Positions 48,373 to 56,923 of a stretch of 64,000 nt of DNA are shown piece after piece. The position numbers were made by a program, and so were the translations under genes. Origin of the DNA: SIG77 sp045589595 (GTDB taxonomy: Bacteria > Verrucomicrobiota > Lentisphaeria > Victivallales > UBA1829); the NCBI GenBank assembly GCA_045589595.1, contig JAZNPK010000035.1:1-64000 (forward strand). Reading direction: 5' to 3'. Under the pieces are notes generated by a model. The model saw only the letters and a list, made by a program, of their open reading frames with translations, had not been told where the DNA came from and searched no databases. Position 1 is the first letter of the stretch; each line of letters begins with the position of its first letter.

Positions 48373-48939
48373 TTACAATGCGGCATCCGGTTCCGGATAA
48401 AGTTCATACAGCCGCGTCATTGCCATGGAAAATGCCGCCATGGTCATTTCCGCATCGAATCCGGCGCGGTGCGCTTCGCCGGGATAGTCGTCCGGCAGAC
48501 CGAGAGTCGTGCGCAGAGCCTGCAGACGGTAACTGGTCAGACCGGGATACGCCTTACGGATCAGCACCACGCTGTCGAACGCACCGCCTTTGATCAGCGG
48601 CAACCCTGTCCGGGCAAGACTTTCCTGCATAAAACCGAGGTCGAACCGGGCGTTATGAGCCACAAGTTTGGAACCGCGGATAAAATCGAGAAAACGGTAA
48701 GCGGCATCGGAAAATTTCGGTGCGTCCTTCACCATTTCATTGGTGATGCCGTGGACCTGCGAGACCTGATACGGGATCGGTACTGCCGGATTGACAAGGG
48801 TCTCAAAACGGCTGATGGTGCCGTCGATGTCCACACGGACTGCCCCGATCTCCACAATACGGTCACGCTTCGGACTGAGTCCGGTTGTCTCCAGATCAAA
48901 GACCGTGAACGGTCCCATCCGGTGCCATTGCTTTGCCAT
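48373..48939 (-). CDS. DnaQ-like 3'-5' exonuclease
   Basis: 188 aa from the ATG at 48939 (ACGGAGACTGAACTT upstream). Exo motifs: VFDLETTGLSPKRDRIVEIGAV (ExoI, DLE), VAHNARFDLGFM (ExoII), and AHRAGFDAEMT (ExoIII, HxxxxD). Resembles the PolC/DnaQ proofreading domain as a free protein; could be a DNA or RNA trimming enzyme. Overlaps no neighbour but follows galE by four bases. Confidence 0.9.
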   Translation of the reverse strand: MAKQWHRMGPFTVFDLETTGLSPKRDRIVEIGAVRVDIDGTISRFETLVNPAVPIPYQVSQVHGITNEMVKDAPKFSDAAYRFLDFIRGSKLVAHNARFDLGFMQESLARTGLPLIKGGAFDSVVLIRKAYPGLTSYRLQALRTTLGLPDDYPGEAHRAGFDAEMTMAAFSMAMTRLYELYPEPDAAL

Positions 48940-48943
48940 AAGT

Positions 48944-49915
48944 TCAGTCTCCGTATCCTTCCGGATGCGCCTGACGCCATTTCCACGCCGATTCAATGAT
49001 CAGTTCCGGATCTTCAAACCGGGGAGTCCAGCCGAGGACCGTACGCGCTTTGTCGGAACATGCGATCAGTGTCGGGGGATCGCCCGGACGGCGGGGAACG
49101 ACTTCCGCCGGAATGGGATGACCAGTCACTTTCCGTGCTGCATCCAGGATCTGTTTGACGCTGTAACCGGCGCCCGTACCCAGATTGTAATGTCCGCTTT
49201 CGGGCGCAAACAACGCTTTTTCATGCGCCTGTGCGAGGTCAAGAACGTGGATGTAATCGCGGATACAAGTTCCGTCCGGCGTGGGGTAATCATCGCCGAA
49301 GAGCATGGCATTTTTGCGTTTGCCTGCCGCGACCTGAAGCAGGATCGGGATCAGATGCGTTTCCGGATTGTGATCTTCACCGAATTTTTCCGTCGCGCCC
49401 GCCGCATTGAAATAACGCAGCGCCGCATATTTCAAGCCGTGAACATCACTGTACCAGCGCAATACTTTTTCAAAACAGAGTTTGGATTCACCGTAGGGAT
49501 TGATGGGATGCTGTGCCGTCGTTTCACGGATGGGTACTTCCTCCGGATTGCCGAAAGTCGCTGCCGTACTGGAAAAAACAAATCTGCCGACTCCGCCTTT
49601 TACTGCCGCGTCCGCCAGATTGATGGCATTGCCGAGATTGTTTTTGAAATATTTGCCCGGATTCGTCATGGATTCACCCACGAGGGAGAATGCCGCAAAA
49701 TGCATCACGGCATCGTACTGTTCCTCACAGAGACATTTGAACAGAAAATCACGGTCGGCAAGGTCGCCGTAAATAAATTTTGCCCGGGGATCGACCGCCT
49801 TGCGGTGCCCCGTGATCAATCCGTCAAAAACCGTTACATCATAACCATGGTCCAGAAGATATTCCGTGCAGATACTTCCAATGTATCCGGCTCCGCCGGT
49901 CACAAAAACTTTCAT
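48944..49915 (-). CDS. galE: UDP-glucose 4-epimerase
   Basis: 323 aa from the ATG at 49915 (AAGGAGGCAGTGATC upstream). Extended SDR: VTGGAGYIGS, FSSTAATFG with catalytic Ser, YGESKLCFE with Tyr and Lys, LRYFNAAGA. Interconverts UDP-glucose and UDP-galactose, in keeping with the GH36 gene in the same region. Upstream promoter runs divergent to the Pro-rich protein. Confidence 0.95.
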   Translation of the reverse strand: MKVFVTGGAGYIGSICTEYLLDHGYDVTVFDGLITGHRKAVDPRAKFIYGDLADRDFLFKCLCEEQYDAVMHFAAFSLVGESMTNPGKYFKNNLGNAINLADAAVKGGVGRFVFSSTAATFGNPEEVPIRETTAQHPINPYGESKLCFEKVLRWYSDVHGLKYAALRYFNAAGATEKFGEDHNPETHLIPILLQVAAGKRKNAMLFGDDYPTPDGTCIRDYIHVLDLAQAHEKALFAPESGHYNLGTGAGYSVKQILDAARKVTGHPIPAEVVPRRPGDPPTLIACSDKARTVLGWTPRFEDPELIIESAWKWRQAHPEGYGD

Positions 49916-50157
49916 GATCACTGCCTCCTTCACTGTTGCGCAGAACTTGTAAAAATGAATGTGTTCTATATAAAAAGATAGCCCGTTTTTTCAAAACTTT
50001 CAAGTCCGGCACGCAGAAAAAGAAAAAAATCGGTTTTTTTCAGACATTTTTGCCAATCTGCACTTGTTATTCCGGAAAAAACAATTATGCTATCCAATGA
50101 ACAAGGTAAGTTCCTACGGAATGTCAACAATCTCAAAACAAGAAAAGGAATGTCATT

Positions 50158-50484
50158 ATGAAAAAACTCCTGACCCTCCTGATCATCGCCGGTATCGCAG
50201 GCGTCTGCGCCGCTGCACCGCCCCCGCCGCAGAAACCCGCAAAAAGACTCGCTCCCCACATGGAGAAGCCCGTCCCCCCGCATAAACAGGTGCAAAAACC
50301 CGCTCCCCCGGTGGCAAAACCCCTTCCGCCTCCTCCGCCGAAGCGCGTGGTGAAACCCCTTCCTCCCCCGCCGCCGAAGCACGTGGTGAAGCCTCTGCCT
50401 CCCCCGCCGCCGAAGTTCCATTACAAAAAACTCGATCAGAAGAAAATCGTTTACCCGATCTTCTATCCCGCTCCGAAACACTGA
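50158..50484 (+). CDS. Secreted Pro/Lys-rich repeat protein (108 aa)
   Basis: MKKLLTLLIIAGIAGVCAAA is a signal peptide. The mature part has tandem PPPPPKxVVKPL units (three, at ~46-85) and a closing YKKLDQKKIVYPIFYP. Pro-rich basic proteins of this type bind cell-wall or other polyanions. ATG after AAAAGGAATGTCATT. Followed by a terminator. Confidence 0.75.
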   Translation: MKKLLTLLIIAGIAGVCAAAPPPPQKPAKRLAPHMEKPVPPHKQVQKPAPPVAKPLPPPPPKRVVKPLPPPPPKHVVKPLPPPPPKFHYKKLDQKKIVYPIFYPAPKH

Positions 50485-50507
50485 GCAGTGATCCTGTAAA
50501 ACTACAG

Positions 50508-50542
50508 AAACCGGATGCCATTTCAGGTGTCCGGTTTTTTTT
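50508..50542 (+). terminator. Terminator of the Pro-rich gene
   Basis: AAACCGGA / TCCGGTTT, then TTTTT. Confidence 0.85.
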
Positions 50543-50563
50543 CGCACTTGCGACCGGCGGAAC

Positions 50564-50961
50564 GCCACACAGAGTGTGCCATACAGTGCCATTTCATAAC
50601 GCTGTCGCTTACTCAAAGGCACAATGAGTCTGTCGAGGTGTTCACTTATTTTATTCTACCGTCAATGTTGCGCACGCAACATTGACTATGGCAGAACCCG
50701 CCGCACGCAGTGCCACACAGAGTGTGCCATACAGTGCCATTTCATAACGCTGCCGCACACAGAGTGTGCCATACAGTGCCATTTCATAACGCTGTCGCTT
50801 ACTCAAAGGCACAATGAGTCTGTCGAGGTGTTCACTTATTTTATTCTTCCGTCAATGTTGCGCCGCAACATTGACTATGGCAGAAAACGCCGCACAGAGT
50901 GCAAGTTTTCTGCTCAAAGTCAAGGGCTGTGCCCTTGCCGTGGTGCAGCGGCGGAACGCTG
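50564..50961 (+). repeat. Tandem dispersed palindromic repeats (two full units and a partial)
   Basis: Units begin GCCACACAGAGTGTGCC (50564), 50712 (partial, ~40 bases) and ~50756. Each full unit holds GTCAATGTTGCG-(CA or C)-CGCAACATTGAC (50661-50686 and 50851-50875) and ends near GGCAGAA. The last also carries GTCAAGGGC and GCAGCGGCGGAACGCTGC to 50961. No gene in this stretch. Confidence 0.8.
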
Positions 50962-51000
50962 CCGCACGGAGTGTGCTGTAAAAAAAATCAGCAACGGGGC

Positions 51001-51029
51001 TTGACATTTCATTTTTTGCCGGTTATAGT
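51001..51029 (+). promoter_or_regulatory. Strong sigma-70-type promoter
   Basis: TTGACA, 17 bases, TATAGT, directly upstream of the candidate small RNA. Confidence 0.75.
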
Positions 51030-51035
51030 AACGGT

Positions 51036-51145
51036 CAGGAAGCAGGGCACATTCCCTCTGAACATAGAATACATCAAGGTCACCAGACTTTAAAGTACAT
51101 CGTTAAGGTTGGAGCGACTATGTACCCCTGCTTCTGTTTTTTTTG
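51036..51145 (+). ncRNA. Candidate small structured RNA (unassigned)
   Basis: Begins AGGAAGCAGGGCACAT and ends ATGTACCCCTGCTTC before a run of eight T. The ends pair over nine bases (GAAGCAGGG/CCCTGCTTC) and a further four inside, closing a ~100-nt RNA. The interior has ACTTTAAAGT and GGTCACC/GGTTGG segments. Promoter and terminator match in position. It does not contain the SRP, 6S or RNase P core motifs I know. Confidence 0.5.
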
Positions 51146-51176
51146 TTTTTTCCTTCCGCTTTTTTTCTGTTTTTAT

Positions 51177-51205
51177 TTGACTTTTCATCTACGCGCGCTT
51201 ATAAT
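51177..51205 (+). promoter_or_regulatory. uxaB promoter
   Basis: TTGACT, 17 bases, TATAAT; 54 bases before the uxaB ATG. Confidence 0.8.
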
Positions 51206-51259
51206 ATGTCAACAAAATTTATTCCATAACACAGACATTTATCAGAAGGAGTCAGAAAA

Positions 51260-52690
51260 ATGGAAACGCTGCATCGCACATCTGCGGATCTTTATCCGGT
51301 AAAAGTAGTTCAGTTCGGGGAAGGGAATTTTCTCCGTGCGTTTATCGACTGGATGATCGATGAATTGAATCGCAAGGCGGATTTCGGCGGAACGGTCCAG
51401 ATGATCCAGCCGCTGGAAAAGGGAATGGGCGACATGCTGAATGCGCAGGATGGACTTTATACGCTGATCCTGCGGGGGATCGCGGACGGCAAACAGGTGG
51501 AAGACATGCGCGTGATCGAATCTGTCCGCGGCTGTTTCAATGCTTATACCCAGTGGGACAAAGCCATTGAGACGTTCACGGGTGCGGATCTGCGTTTCTG
51601 TTTTTCCAACACGACGGAAGCGGGGATCGAGTACAAACCGGAACCCTACACACCGGGTCAGACGCAGACCACTTTCCCTGCCAAAGTTACGGCGCTGCTG
51701 TATGAACGTTTCAAAGCGGGTCTGCCGGGACTGATCTTCCTGCCCTGCGAACTGATCGACCGGAACGGAAAGATCCTGCGGGAATGTATGCTGAAATATG
51801 TGGCAGACTGGAAGTTGGGTGACGCTTATGCGGAATACATCAACACCAAAAATATTTTCTGCTGCACGCTTGTTGACCGCATTGTTGCCGGTTATCCCCG
51901 GAACGAAGCGGATGCCATTTGTGAACGGCTGGGTTACAAAGACAATCTTCTTGACTGCGGCGAGCCGTTCCATTTCTTTGTGATCGAGGCTCCGGACGGC
52001 GTGGAGGAAGAACTTCCCTTCACGAAAGCCGGACTCAATGTTGTATTTGTCAAGGATCAGACGCCTTACCGTACGCGCAAAGTCCGTTTCCTGAACGGCG
52101 CGCACACCTCCACGATCCCGGCGGCTTATCTGGCAGGTTTCGATTTTGTGGATGAAGTCGTGGCGGATCCCCTGTTCGGCAAATACATGCGCACGGCTCT
52201 CTTTGAAGAGATCTTCCCCACTGTTCCGCTGCCGGATGAAGAAAAAACAGAATTTGCCTCCGCAGTTCTGGAACGGTTTGCCAATCCCTTTGCCATGCAC
52301 CGGCTTCTTTCCATTGCGTTGAACTCCATCTCCAAATGGAAAGTCCGCGTGCTGCCCAGTCTGCTGGACTACCTGCAGATCAAAGGTTCGCTGCCGAAAG
52401 TTCTGACATTCTCTCTGGCGGCACTGATCGCGTTCTACCGGAACGAAAACGCAGTGGGGCTCGGCAGAGTCAATGCGTATCCGGTGAGCGACAGCGATGG
52501 TATTGCTCCGTATTTTGAAGAACAGTGGAAGACCAATGATATTCCCGCTCTGGTGAAAAATGTTCTCGCCCGTACCGATTTCTGGGATATGGACCTGAAT
52601 ACCGTTCCGGGTCTGACGGAAGCCGTGATAAAAAATCTGACCGCCATTCAGGCAGATGGTATCCGTCTCGCAGTGGGAGCATTGTTCTGA
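51260..52690 (+). CDS. uxaB: Tagaturonate reductase
   Basis: 476 aa; ATG with AGAAGGAGTCAG upstream. Mannitol-dehydrogenase superfamily: QFGEGNFLRAFIDWMID near the start, LILRG, FSNTTEAGIEY, PCELIDRNG, LVDRIVAGYP, and RKVRFLNGAHTSTIPAAYL near the end. Reduces D-tagaturonate to D-altronate with NADH in galacturonate breakdown. Two bases before uxaA. Confidence 0.94.
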   Translation: METLHRTSADLYPVKVVQFGEGNFLRAFIDWMIDELNRKADFGGTVQMIQPLEKGMGDMLNAQDGLYTLILRGIADGKQVEDMRVIESVRGCFNAYTQWDKAIETFTGADLRFCFSNTTEAGIEYKPEPYTPGQTQTTFPAKVTALLYERFKAGLPGLIFLPCELIDRNGKILRECMLKYVADWKLGDAYAEYINTKNIFCCTLVDRIVAGYPRNEADAICERLGYKDNLLDCGEPFHFFVIEAPDGVEEELPFTKAGLNVVFVKDQTPYRTRKVRFLNGAHTSTIPAAYLAGFDFVDEVVADPLFGKYMRTALFEEIFPTVPLPDEEKTEFASAVLERFANPFAMHRLLSIALNSISKWKVRVLPSLLDYLQIKGSLPKVLTFSLAALIAFYRNENAVGLGRVNAYPVSDSDGIAPYFEEQWKTNDIPALVKNVLARTDFWDMDLNTVPGLTEAVIKNLTAIQADGIRLAVGALF

Positions 52691-52691
52691 T

Positions 52692-54122
52692 ATGAGTGAA
52701 AAAATGCTTCAGATCTCCCCCGCCGATAATGTGGCTGTGGCGTTGACCGGTGAACAGACCGGACACAAATTTGCCCTTTGCGACATTGCGGAAGGGGAAA
52801 AAGTCATCAAGTACGGTATGCCCATCGGTTATGCCACGGAAAAGATCCCTGCCGGCGCCCATGTCCATACGCACAATGTGAAGACCCTGCTCAACGAACA
52901 CGCGGAATACACCTATGAACCCGTACCGCCTGTGACGCTGACCACAAAACGCAATGATACTTTTGCCGGTTACCGCCGGGCGGACGGAACTGCCGGGATC
53001 CGCAACGATCTCTGGATCATTCCGACAGTCGGCTGTGTCAACTCTCTTGCGGTCAATCTTGCCAAAGCCTTCAATGCATCGGACCGGGGCGACATCAAAG
53101 CGTTGGCGTTGACGCACCCCTACGGATGCAGTCAGTTGGGCGGCGACCACGAACGGACTGCCGATCTTCTGGCTTCTTTCTGCCGTCATCCCAATGCAGG
53201 CGGCGTGCTGGTTCTGGCGCTTGGCTGCGAAAACAATACGCTGGAATCGTTCAAAGAACGGCTGGGAGATGTCTCCGGCAGAAATATTGCATTCCTCCGC
53301 GCGCAGGATGCCGGTGATGAATTCGATGCCGGTATGGCGGAACTGGAAAAACTTTACGCTGCGGCAAGCGGCGCTGTCAGAACACAGATCCCCGTATCCG
53401 AACTGAAGATCGGGCTGAAGTGCGGTGGAAGCGACGGTTTCTCCGGCATTACAGCCAATCCGCTGGTGGGACGCGTTTCCGACCTGGTGATCGCGCAGGG
53501 CGGGACCAGTGTCCTGACGGAAGTGCCGGAAATGTTCGGCGCGGAAACACTGCTGATGAACCGTTGTGTGGACCGGACGATCTTTGAAAAATGTGTGGCA
53601 ATGATCAACGGTTTCAAAGATTATTTTGTGAGTCACGGACAGGTCGTTTATGAAAATCCCTCTCCCGGCAACAAGGCGGGCGGTATCACGACGCTGGAAG
53701 ATAAATCACTCGGCTGCACCCAGAAAGGCGGGTTGTCGCCCGTAGTGGATGTGCTGGATTACGGCGCACAACTGGAAAAACCGGGTCTGAACCTGCTGTC
53801 CGGTCCGGGCAACGATATGGTGGCATCCACAGTCCTTGCGGCGGCGGGATGTCAGATCGTTCTTTTCACCACCGGACGCGGTACGCCCTTCGGCACAGTC
53901 GTTCCCACATTGAAGATCGCCACCAATTCCGCACTGGCGGCGAACAAGAAAAACTGGATCGATTTCAATGCCGGAGCCCTGCTGGAAGGTAAGACCATGG
54001 ATGAACTTGCAGATGAATTTCTGGATCACATCCTTGCCATTGCATCGGGTACGGTCCGGGCAAAAAATGAAATCGCCGGCTTCCAGGAGATCACCATCTT
54101 CAAGGACGGCGTAACGCTGTAA
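52692..54122 (+). CDS. uxaA: Altronate dehydratase
   Basis: 476 aa from the ATG at 52692, one base after uxaB. SAF domain at the N-terminus (SPADNVAVAL, then PAGAHVHTHNVKT), the UxaA core with GYRRADGTAGIRNDLWIIPT, HPYGCSQLGGDHERT, GLKCGGSDGFSGITANP and the C-terminal TTGRGTPFG. Converts D-altronate to 2-keto-3-deoxygluconate. Followed after one base by the sialidase-like gene. Confidence 0.95.
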   Translation: MSEKMLQISPADNVAVALTGEQTGHKFALCDIAEGEKVIKYGMPIGYATEKIPAGAHVHTHNVKTLLNEHAEYTYEPVPPVTLTTKRNDTFAGYRRADGTAGIRNDLWIIPTVGCVNSLAVNLAKAFNASDRGDIKALALTHPYGCSQLGGDHERTADLLASFCRHPNAGGVLVLALGCENNTLESFKERLGDVSGRNIAFLRAQDAGDEFDAGMAELEKLYAAASGAVRTQIPVSELKIGLKCGGSDGFSGITANPLVGRVSDLVIAQGGTSVLTEVPEMFGAETLLMNRCVDRTIFEKCVAMINGFKDYFVSHGQVVYENPSPGNKAGGITTLEDKSLGCTQKGGLSPVVDVLDYGAQLEKPGLNLLSGPGNDMVASTVLAAAGCQIVLFTTGRGTPFGTVVPTLKIATNSALAANKKNWIDFNAGALLEGKTMDELADEFLDHILAIASGTVRAKNEIAGFQEITIFKDGVTL

Positions 54123-54123
54123 G

Positions 54124-55263
54124 ATGACAGGGAAACGGACTGTTTTTCTTCTTGTTCTTTTTGCTGCTGCGGCACTCTCCGCCGTGGAGTTTCTGCCGCA
54201 GACATCGGCAGGATTTGAACCGGAAAACGCCCCGGTCTATCCGGGTATGTCCGTTTCTGCGGTCCAGCGTCCCGACGCAAGATTCAAATTTCTCCACGAT
54301 ACCGCCGTTACAGTTTACCGCGGGTCGCTCTGGATGGCGTGGTATAACTGTCCCGAAAAAGAATGTGTGGGAACCAGTGTGATCCGCGCACGGCGTTCGG
54401 ACGACGGCGGAAAAAACTGGAGCGAAGTTATGACGGTGGCGGAAGATCCCGATCCCCGTTTCCAGTTCGTGCCGCCTTCCTTCGGAACGGCAGAAGGCAA
54501 TCTGTACATCCTTGCGCCCCGCACCTGCGATCCGCTGACGGACGGCGAAAAGAAGGGCAGTCAGACGCTTCATCTTTTCCGTCTTGGTGAAGACGGCAGA
54601 TCGTGGCATCCGGTACGGAAATTCGATAACATGTTTCTGCCCAATACCAATGTGCAGAAACGCGGCGATGGCAAACTCATTCTTGCCGGCAGGGATGTGA
54701 AGCGCAATCAGCCCGCCGTGATGATCTTTGACGGCGACAGTCTGGAGCGCAGTCCGTGGCGCGTGGTGCATATGATCCCGGAAGGTGTGGCGAAAGATCC
54801 GCCCCAGCTCTGTCCGGAGGCATCGCTGACCGTGGAGGGAATGAACCTTACATCCTATGTCCGCTGCGGCATGATGATCGCGTTCCGGGTCTATACCAGC
54901 GGGGACGGCGGCGAAACGTGGCGGATGTTCCGGCACGAGATCCCGGTGCTGAAATCGAAAATGAATTCCGGCGTTCTGTCGGACGGCCGCCGCTATTTCA
55001 TTTTCAATGTACGCAAGTACGGGCGCGACAGGCTGTTCCTTGCATTGAGCGGGAAAGACGGAAAAACCTATTCGGAATTTTATACTTTGCGGAACGGAGA
55101 TGATCCCGCGCTGGATCTGAAACCCCAGTGGAGTTATCCCTCCAGCGTGGAATATGACGGCAAATTATATATCAGTGTCACCTGCCGGGATGGTTCACCG
55201 GCGTATGGAAATATTACAAAAAGTGCGGCGGCACTACTTGTTCTTCCGTTGAAAAGAGAGTGA
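54124..55263 (+). CDS. Secreted sialidase-like (BNR repeat) protein
   Basis: 379 aa. Signal peptide MTGKRTVFLLVLFAAAALSA. Asp-box motifs RRSDDGGKNWSE (~95-106) and YTSGDGGETWRM (~258-269), plus YYFIFNVRKYGRDR and the closing GKLYISVTCRDG. The fold is a six-bladed propeller as in GH33 exo-sialidases, but the Arg triad and the Tyr/Glu pair cannot be confirmed by eye. One base after uxaA, so same transcript. Confidence 0.75.
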   Translation: MTGKRTVFLLVLFAAAALSAVEFLPQTSAGFEPENAPVYPGMSVSAVQRPDARFKFLHDTAVTVYRGSLWMAWYNCPEKECVGTSVIRARRSDDGGKNWSEVMTVAEDPDPRFQFVPPSFGTAEGNLYILAPRTCDPLTDGEKKGSQTLHLFRLGEDGRSWHPVRKFDNMFLPNTNVQKRGDGKLILAGRDVKRNQPAVMIFDGDSLERSPWRVVHMIPEGVAKDPPQLCPEASLTVEGMNLTSYVRCGMMIAFRVYTSGDGGETWRMFRHEIPVLKSKMNSGVLSDGRRYFIFNVRKYGRDRLFLALSGKDGKTYSEFYTLRNGDDPALDLKPQWSYPSSVEYDGKLYISVTCRDGSPAYGNITKSAAALLVLPLKRE

Positions 55264-55299
55264 TTTTGCCGGAAAAAACAGAAAATTTTCTGTAAAGGC

Positions 55300-55327
55300 T
55301 TGACAATTTGCGGAAAAGGTATATATT
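55300..55327 (+). promoter_or_regulatory. rpmB promoter
   Basis: TTGACA, 16 bases, TATATT; typical ribosomal-gene strength. Confidence 0.8.
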
Positions 55328-55400
55328 ATTGGTCTCTATTGCACATGCAACGAACAAAATAACATATGAAAGAACGGAGTCGAACTCCGGAGGTGAAAAA

Positions 55401-55631
55401 ATGAGCAATGTTTGTGAAATTTGCGGCAAGAAAAAAGCCCAGGGCGCGCGCATCATCCGCAGAGGTCTTGCAAAGAAAAAAGGCGGTATCGGTATGCACG
55501 TGGTGAAAGTCAGCCCCCGTACTTTTGAACCCAACATCCAGAGTGTCCGCGTGGTCGAAAACGGCGCAGTCGTCCGTAAGAAAGTCTGTGTTGCCTGCAT
55601 TCGCTCCGGCAAAGTCCAGAAGGCGTGCTGA
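55401..55631 (+). CDS. rpmB: 50S ribosomal protein L28, zinc-binding type
   Basis: 76 aa from the ATG at 55401 (CCGGAGGTGAAAAA). CEICGKKKAQGARI and CVACIRSGKVQKA provide the two Cys pairs of the C+ type. VSPRTFEPNIQSVRV is the L28 core. Own promoter and terminator. Confidence 0.96.
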   Translation: MSNVCEICGKKKAQGARIIRRGLAKKKGGIGMHVVKVSPRTFEPNIQSVRVVENGAVVRKKVCVACIRSGKVQKAC

Positions 55632-55661
55632 GTACGATCCCGCACTGAAAAATCAGATTTT

Positions 55662-55704
55662 TACCGGAGTTTTTTCACCTTTGTGAAAAGATTCCGGTTT
55701 TTTT
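55662..55704 (+). terminator. rpmB terminator
   Basis: ACCGGA / TCCGGT with an inner TTTCAC/GTGAAA stem, then seven T. Confidence 0.8.
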
Positions 55705-55735
55705 ATGAAGAAAGATTGAAAAGGAGAAACATCAG

Positions 55736-56719
55736 ATGAAGAAAGCTGTAAAATGGATCATTCGTATCGTCGTTATCCTGTTGATTGTCCTGATCGCGGC
55801 AGTTGTCGGCGGTATTTTCTTCCTTGATCACATCGCAAAAGGTGCGATCGAAAATATCGGACCCATCGTGGCAGGCGTGCCGTTCCAGGTGGAAAAAATC
55901 TCCATCAGTCCCCTCCGGGGCAGAGTCGAGATCGGCAATTTCATTATGGGTAACCCGGCAGATAAGGGATACCGCACAGAACATGCCGTCAAACTGGGCG
56001 ATGTGGCATTTGAGATCGATGTCGCTTCCGTGATCGATGCGGTCACATCCGATGCTGAATATTCCAAGATCATCATCCGCGAAGTCCGTCTGCGGAACAT
56101 TACGATGAACTATGAAACGCCTCTCACATTCACCAGCAGCAACATTCAGGACATTCTGGACAATGTGAACAAGGCGGCGGAAAAAGATGCCGCAGAACGG
56201 AAAAAACTTTCTGAAGCCAAGGCGGAAGAACCCAAGGTCGAAGAAGTGAAGGCGGAAGCACCCGAGGCGGAAGAAGCTGAGGAAACTCAGACCGCTGAAA
56301 AGAAAAAAGATATCCGCATCCAGCTGGATAAGCTGATCATCGATAACGTGCAGATGCGCGTGGCGGTGAAAGATACCGATGTGGTCCTGCCGCTGATCGT
56401 GGAACTGCCGGATATGGGTCCCCTCGGAACGTCCGAAGAAGGGATCACCCCCCTCAGCCTGACTCAGGAACTTTCTGCCGGTGTGTATGAAGGCGTTTAC
56501 AATAGCGTGATCAAGTCCAAAGACGAGATCGTGAAAGCCTGCGCAAAAGTCGGCGAAGAAACGGTGAAAGCCGTGAAAGAAATGGGTAAAAATCTGGAGT
56601 CCACCGGCAAAGATCTGAAGGAAAGCTTCAAAAACGGCGGCAAGGATCTGGACAAAAATCTGGATAAAGCCGGCGAAGAACTGAAAAAGGTCGGTGACGG
56701 ACTGAAAAAACTGTTCTGA
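55736..56719 (+). CDS. AsmA/DUF748-like envelope protein with apolipophorin-like tail
   Basis: 327 aa. One N-terminal membrane helix (IIRIVVILLIVLIAAVVGG), then VPFQVEKISISPLRGRVEIGNFIMGNP, a beta-taco start typical of AsmA-like lipid-transfer proteins. A Glu/Ala/Lys linker (~165-195) and a second short AsmA-like part follow. From ~245 there is an amphipathic helix with repeated GKDLKESFKN / GKDLDKNLDKAGEEL / LKKVGDGLKK units. May move lipids between membranes. Confidence 0.7.
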   Translation: MKKAVKWIIRIVVILLIVLIAAVVGGIFFLDHIAKGAIENIGPIVAGVPFQVEKISISPLRGRVEIGNFIMGNPADKGYRTEHAVKLGDVAFEIDVASVIDAVTSDAEYSKIIIREVRLRNITMNYETPLTFTSSNIQDILDNVNKAAEKDAAERKKLSEAKAEEPKVEEVKAEAPEAEEAEETQTAEKKKDIRIQLDKLIIDNVQMRVAVKDTDVVLPLIVELPDMGPLGTSEEGITPLSLTQELSAGVYEGVYNSVIKSKDEIVKACAKVGEETVKAVKEMGKNLESTGKDLKESFKNGGKDLDKNLDKAGEELKKVGDGLKKLF

Positions 56720-56722
56720 TTT

Positions 56723-56865
56723 TTGCCATCGTGAGCAGCGTTCCGCCGCTGCACCACGGCAAGGGCAAACCCCCTGACCGTTGAATTGAAAACACGGCGT
56801 TCTGCCGTGTTTTCTGTACACAGAGTCCTGACGACCGGGCAACAGTGTCGGAAGGAAGGACGATA
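56723..56865 (-). repeat. Dispersed palindromic intergenic repeat, inverted copy
   Basis: GCAGCGTTCCGCCGCTGC and the CCACGGCAAGGGC element match the 43.1 and 50.9 kb units in reverse orientation, followed by GTTGAATTG, a CGGCGTTCTGCCGTG hairpin and ACACAGAG. Confidence 0.7.
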
Positions 56866-56923
56866 TGGCACACACACTTGTGTGGCAGCCCAAAATCAGA
56901 AACATCGGAAAGTTGTTTTTTTT

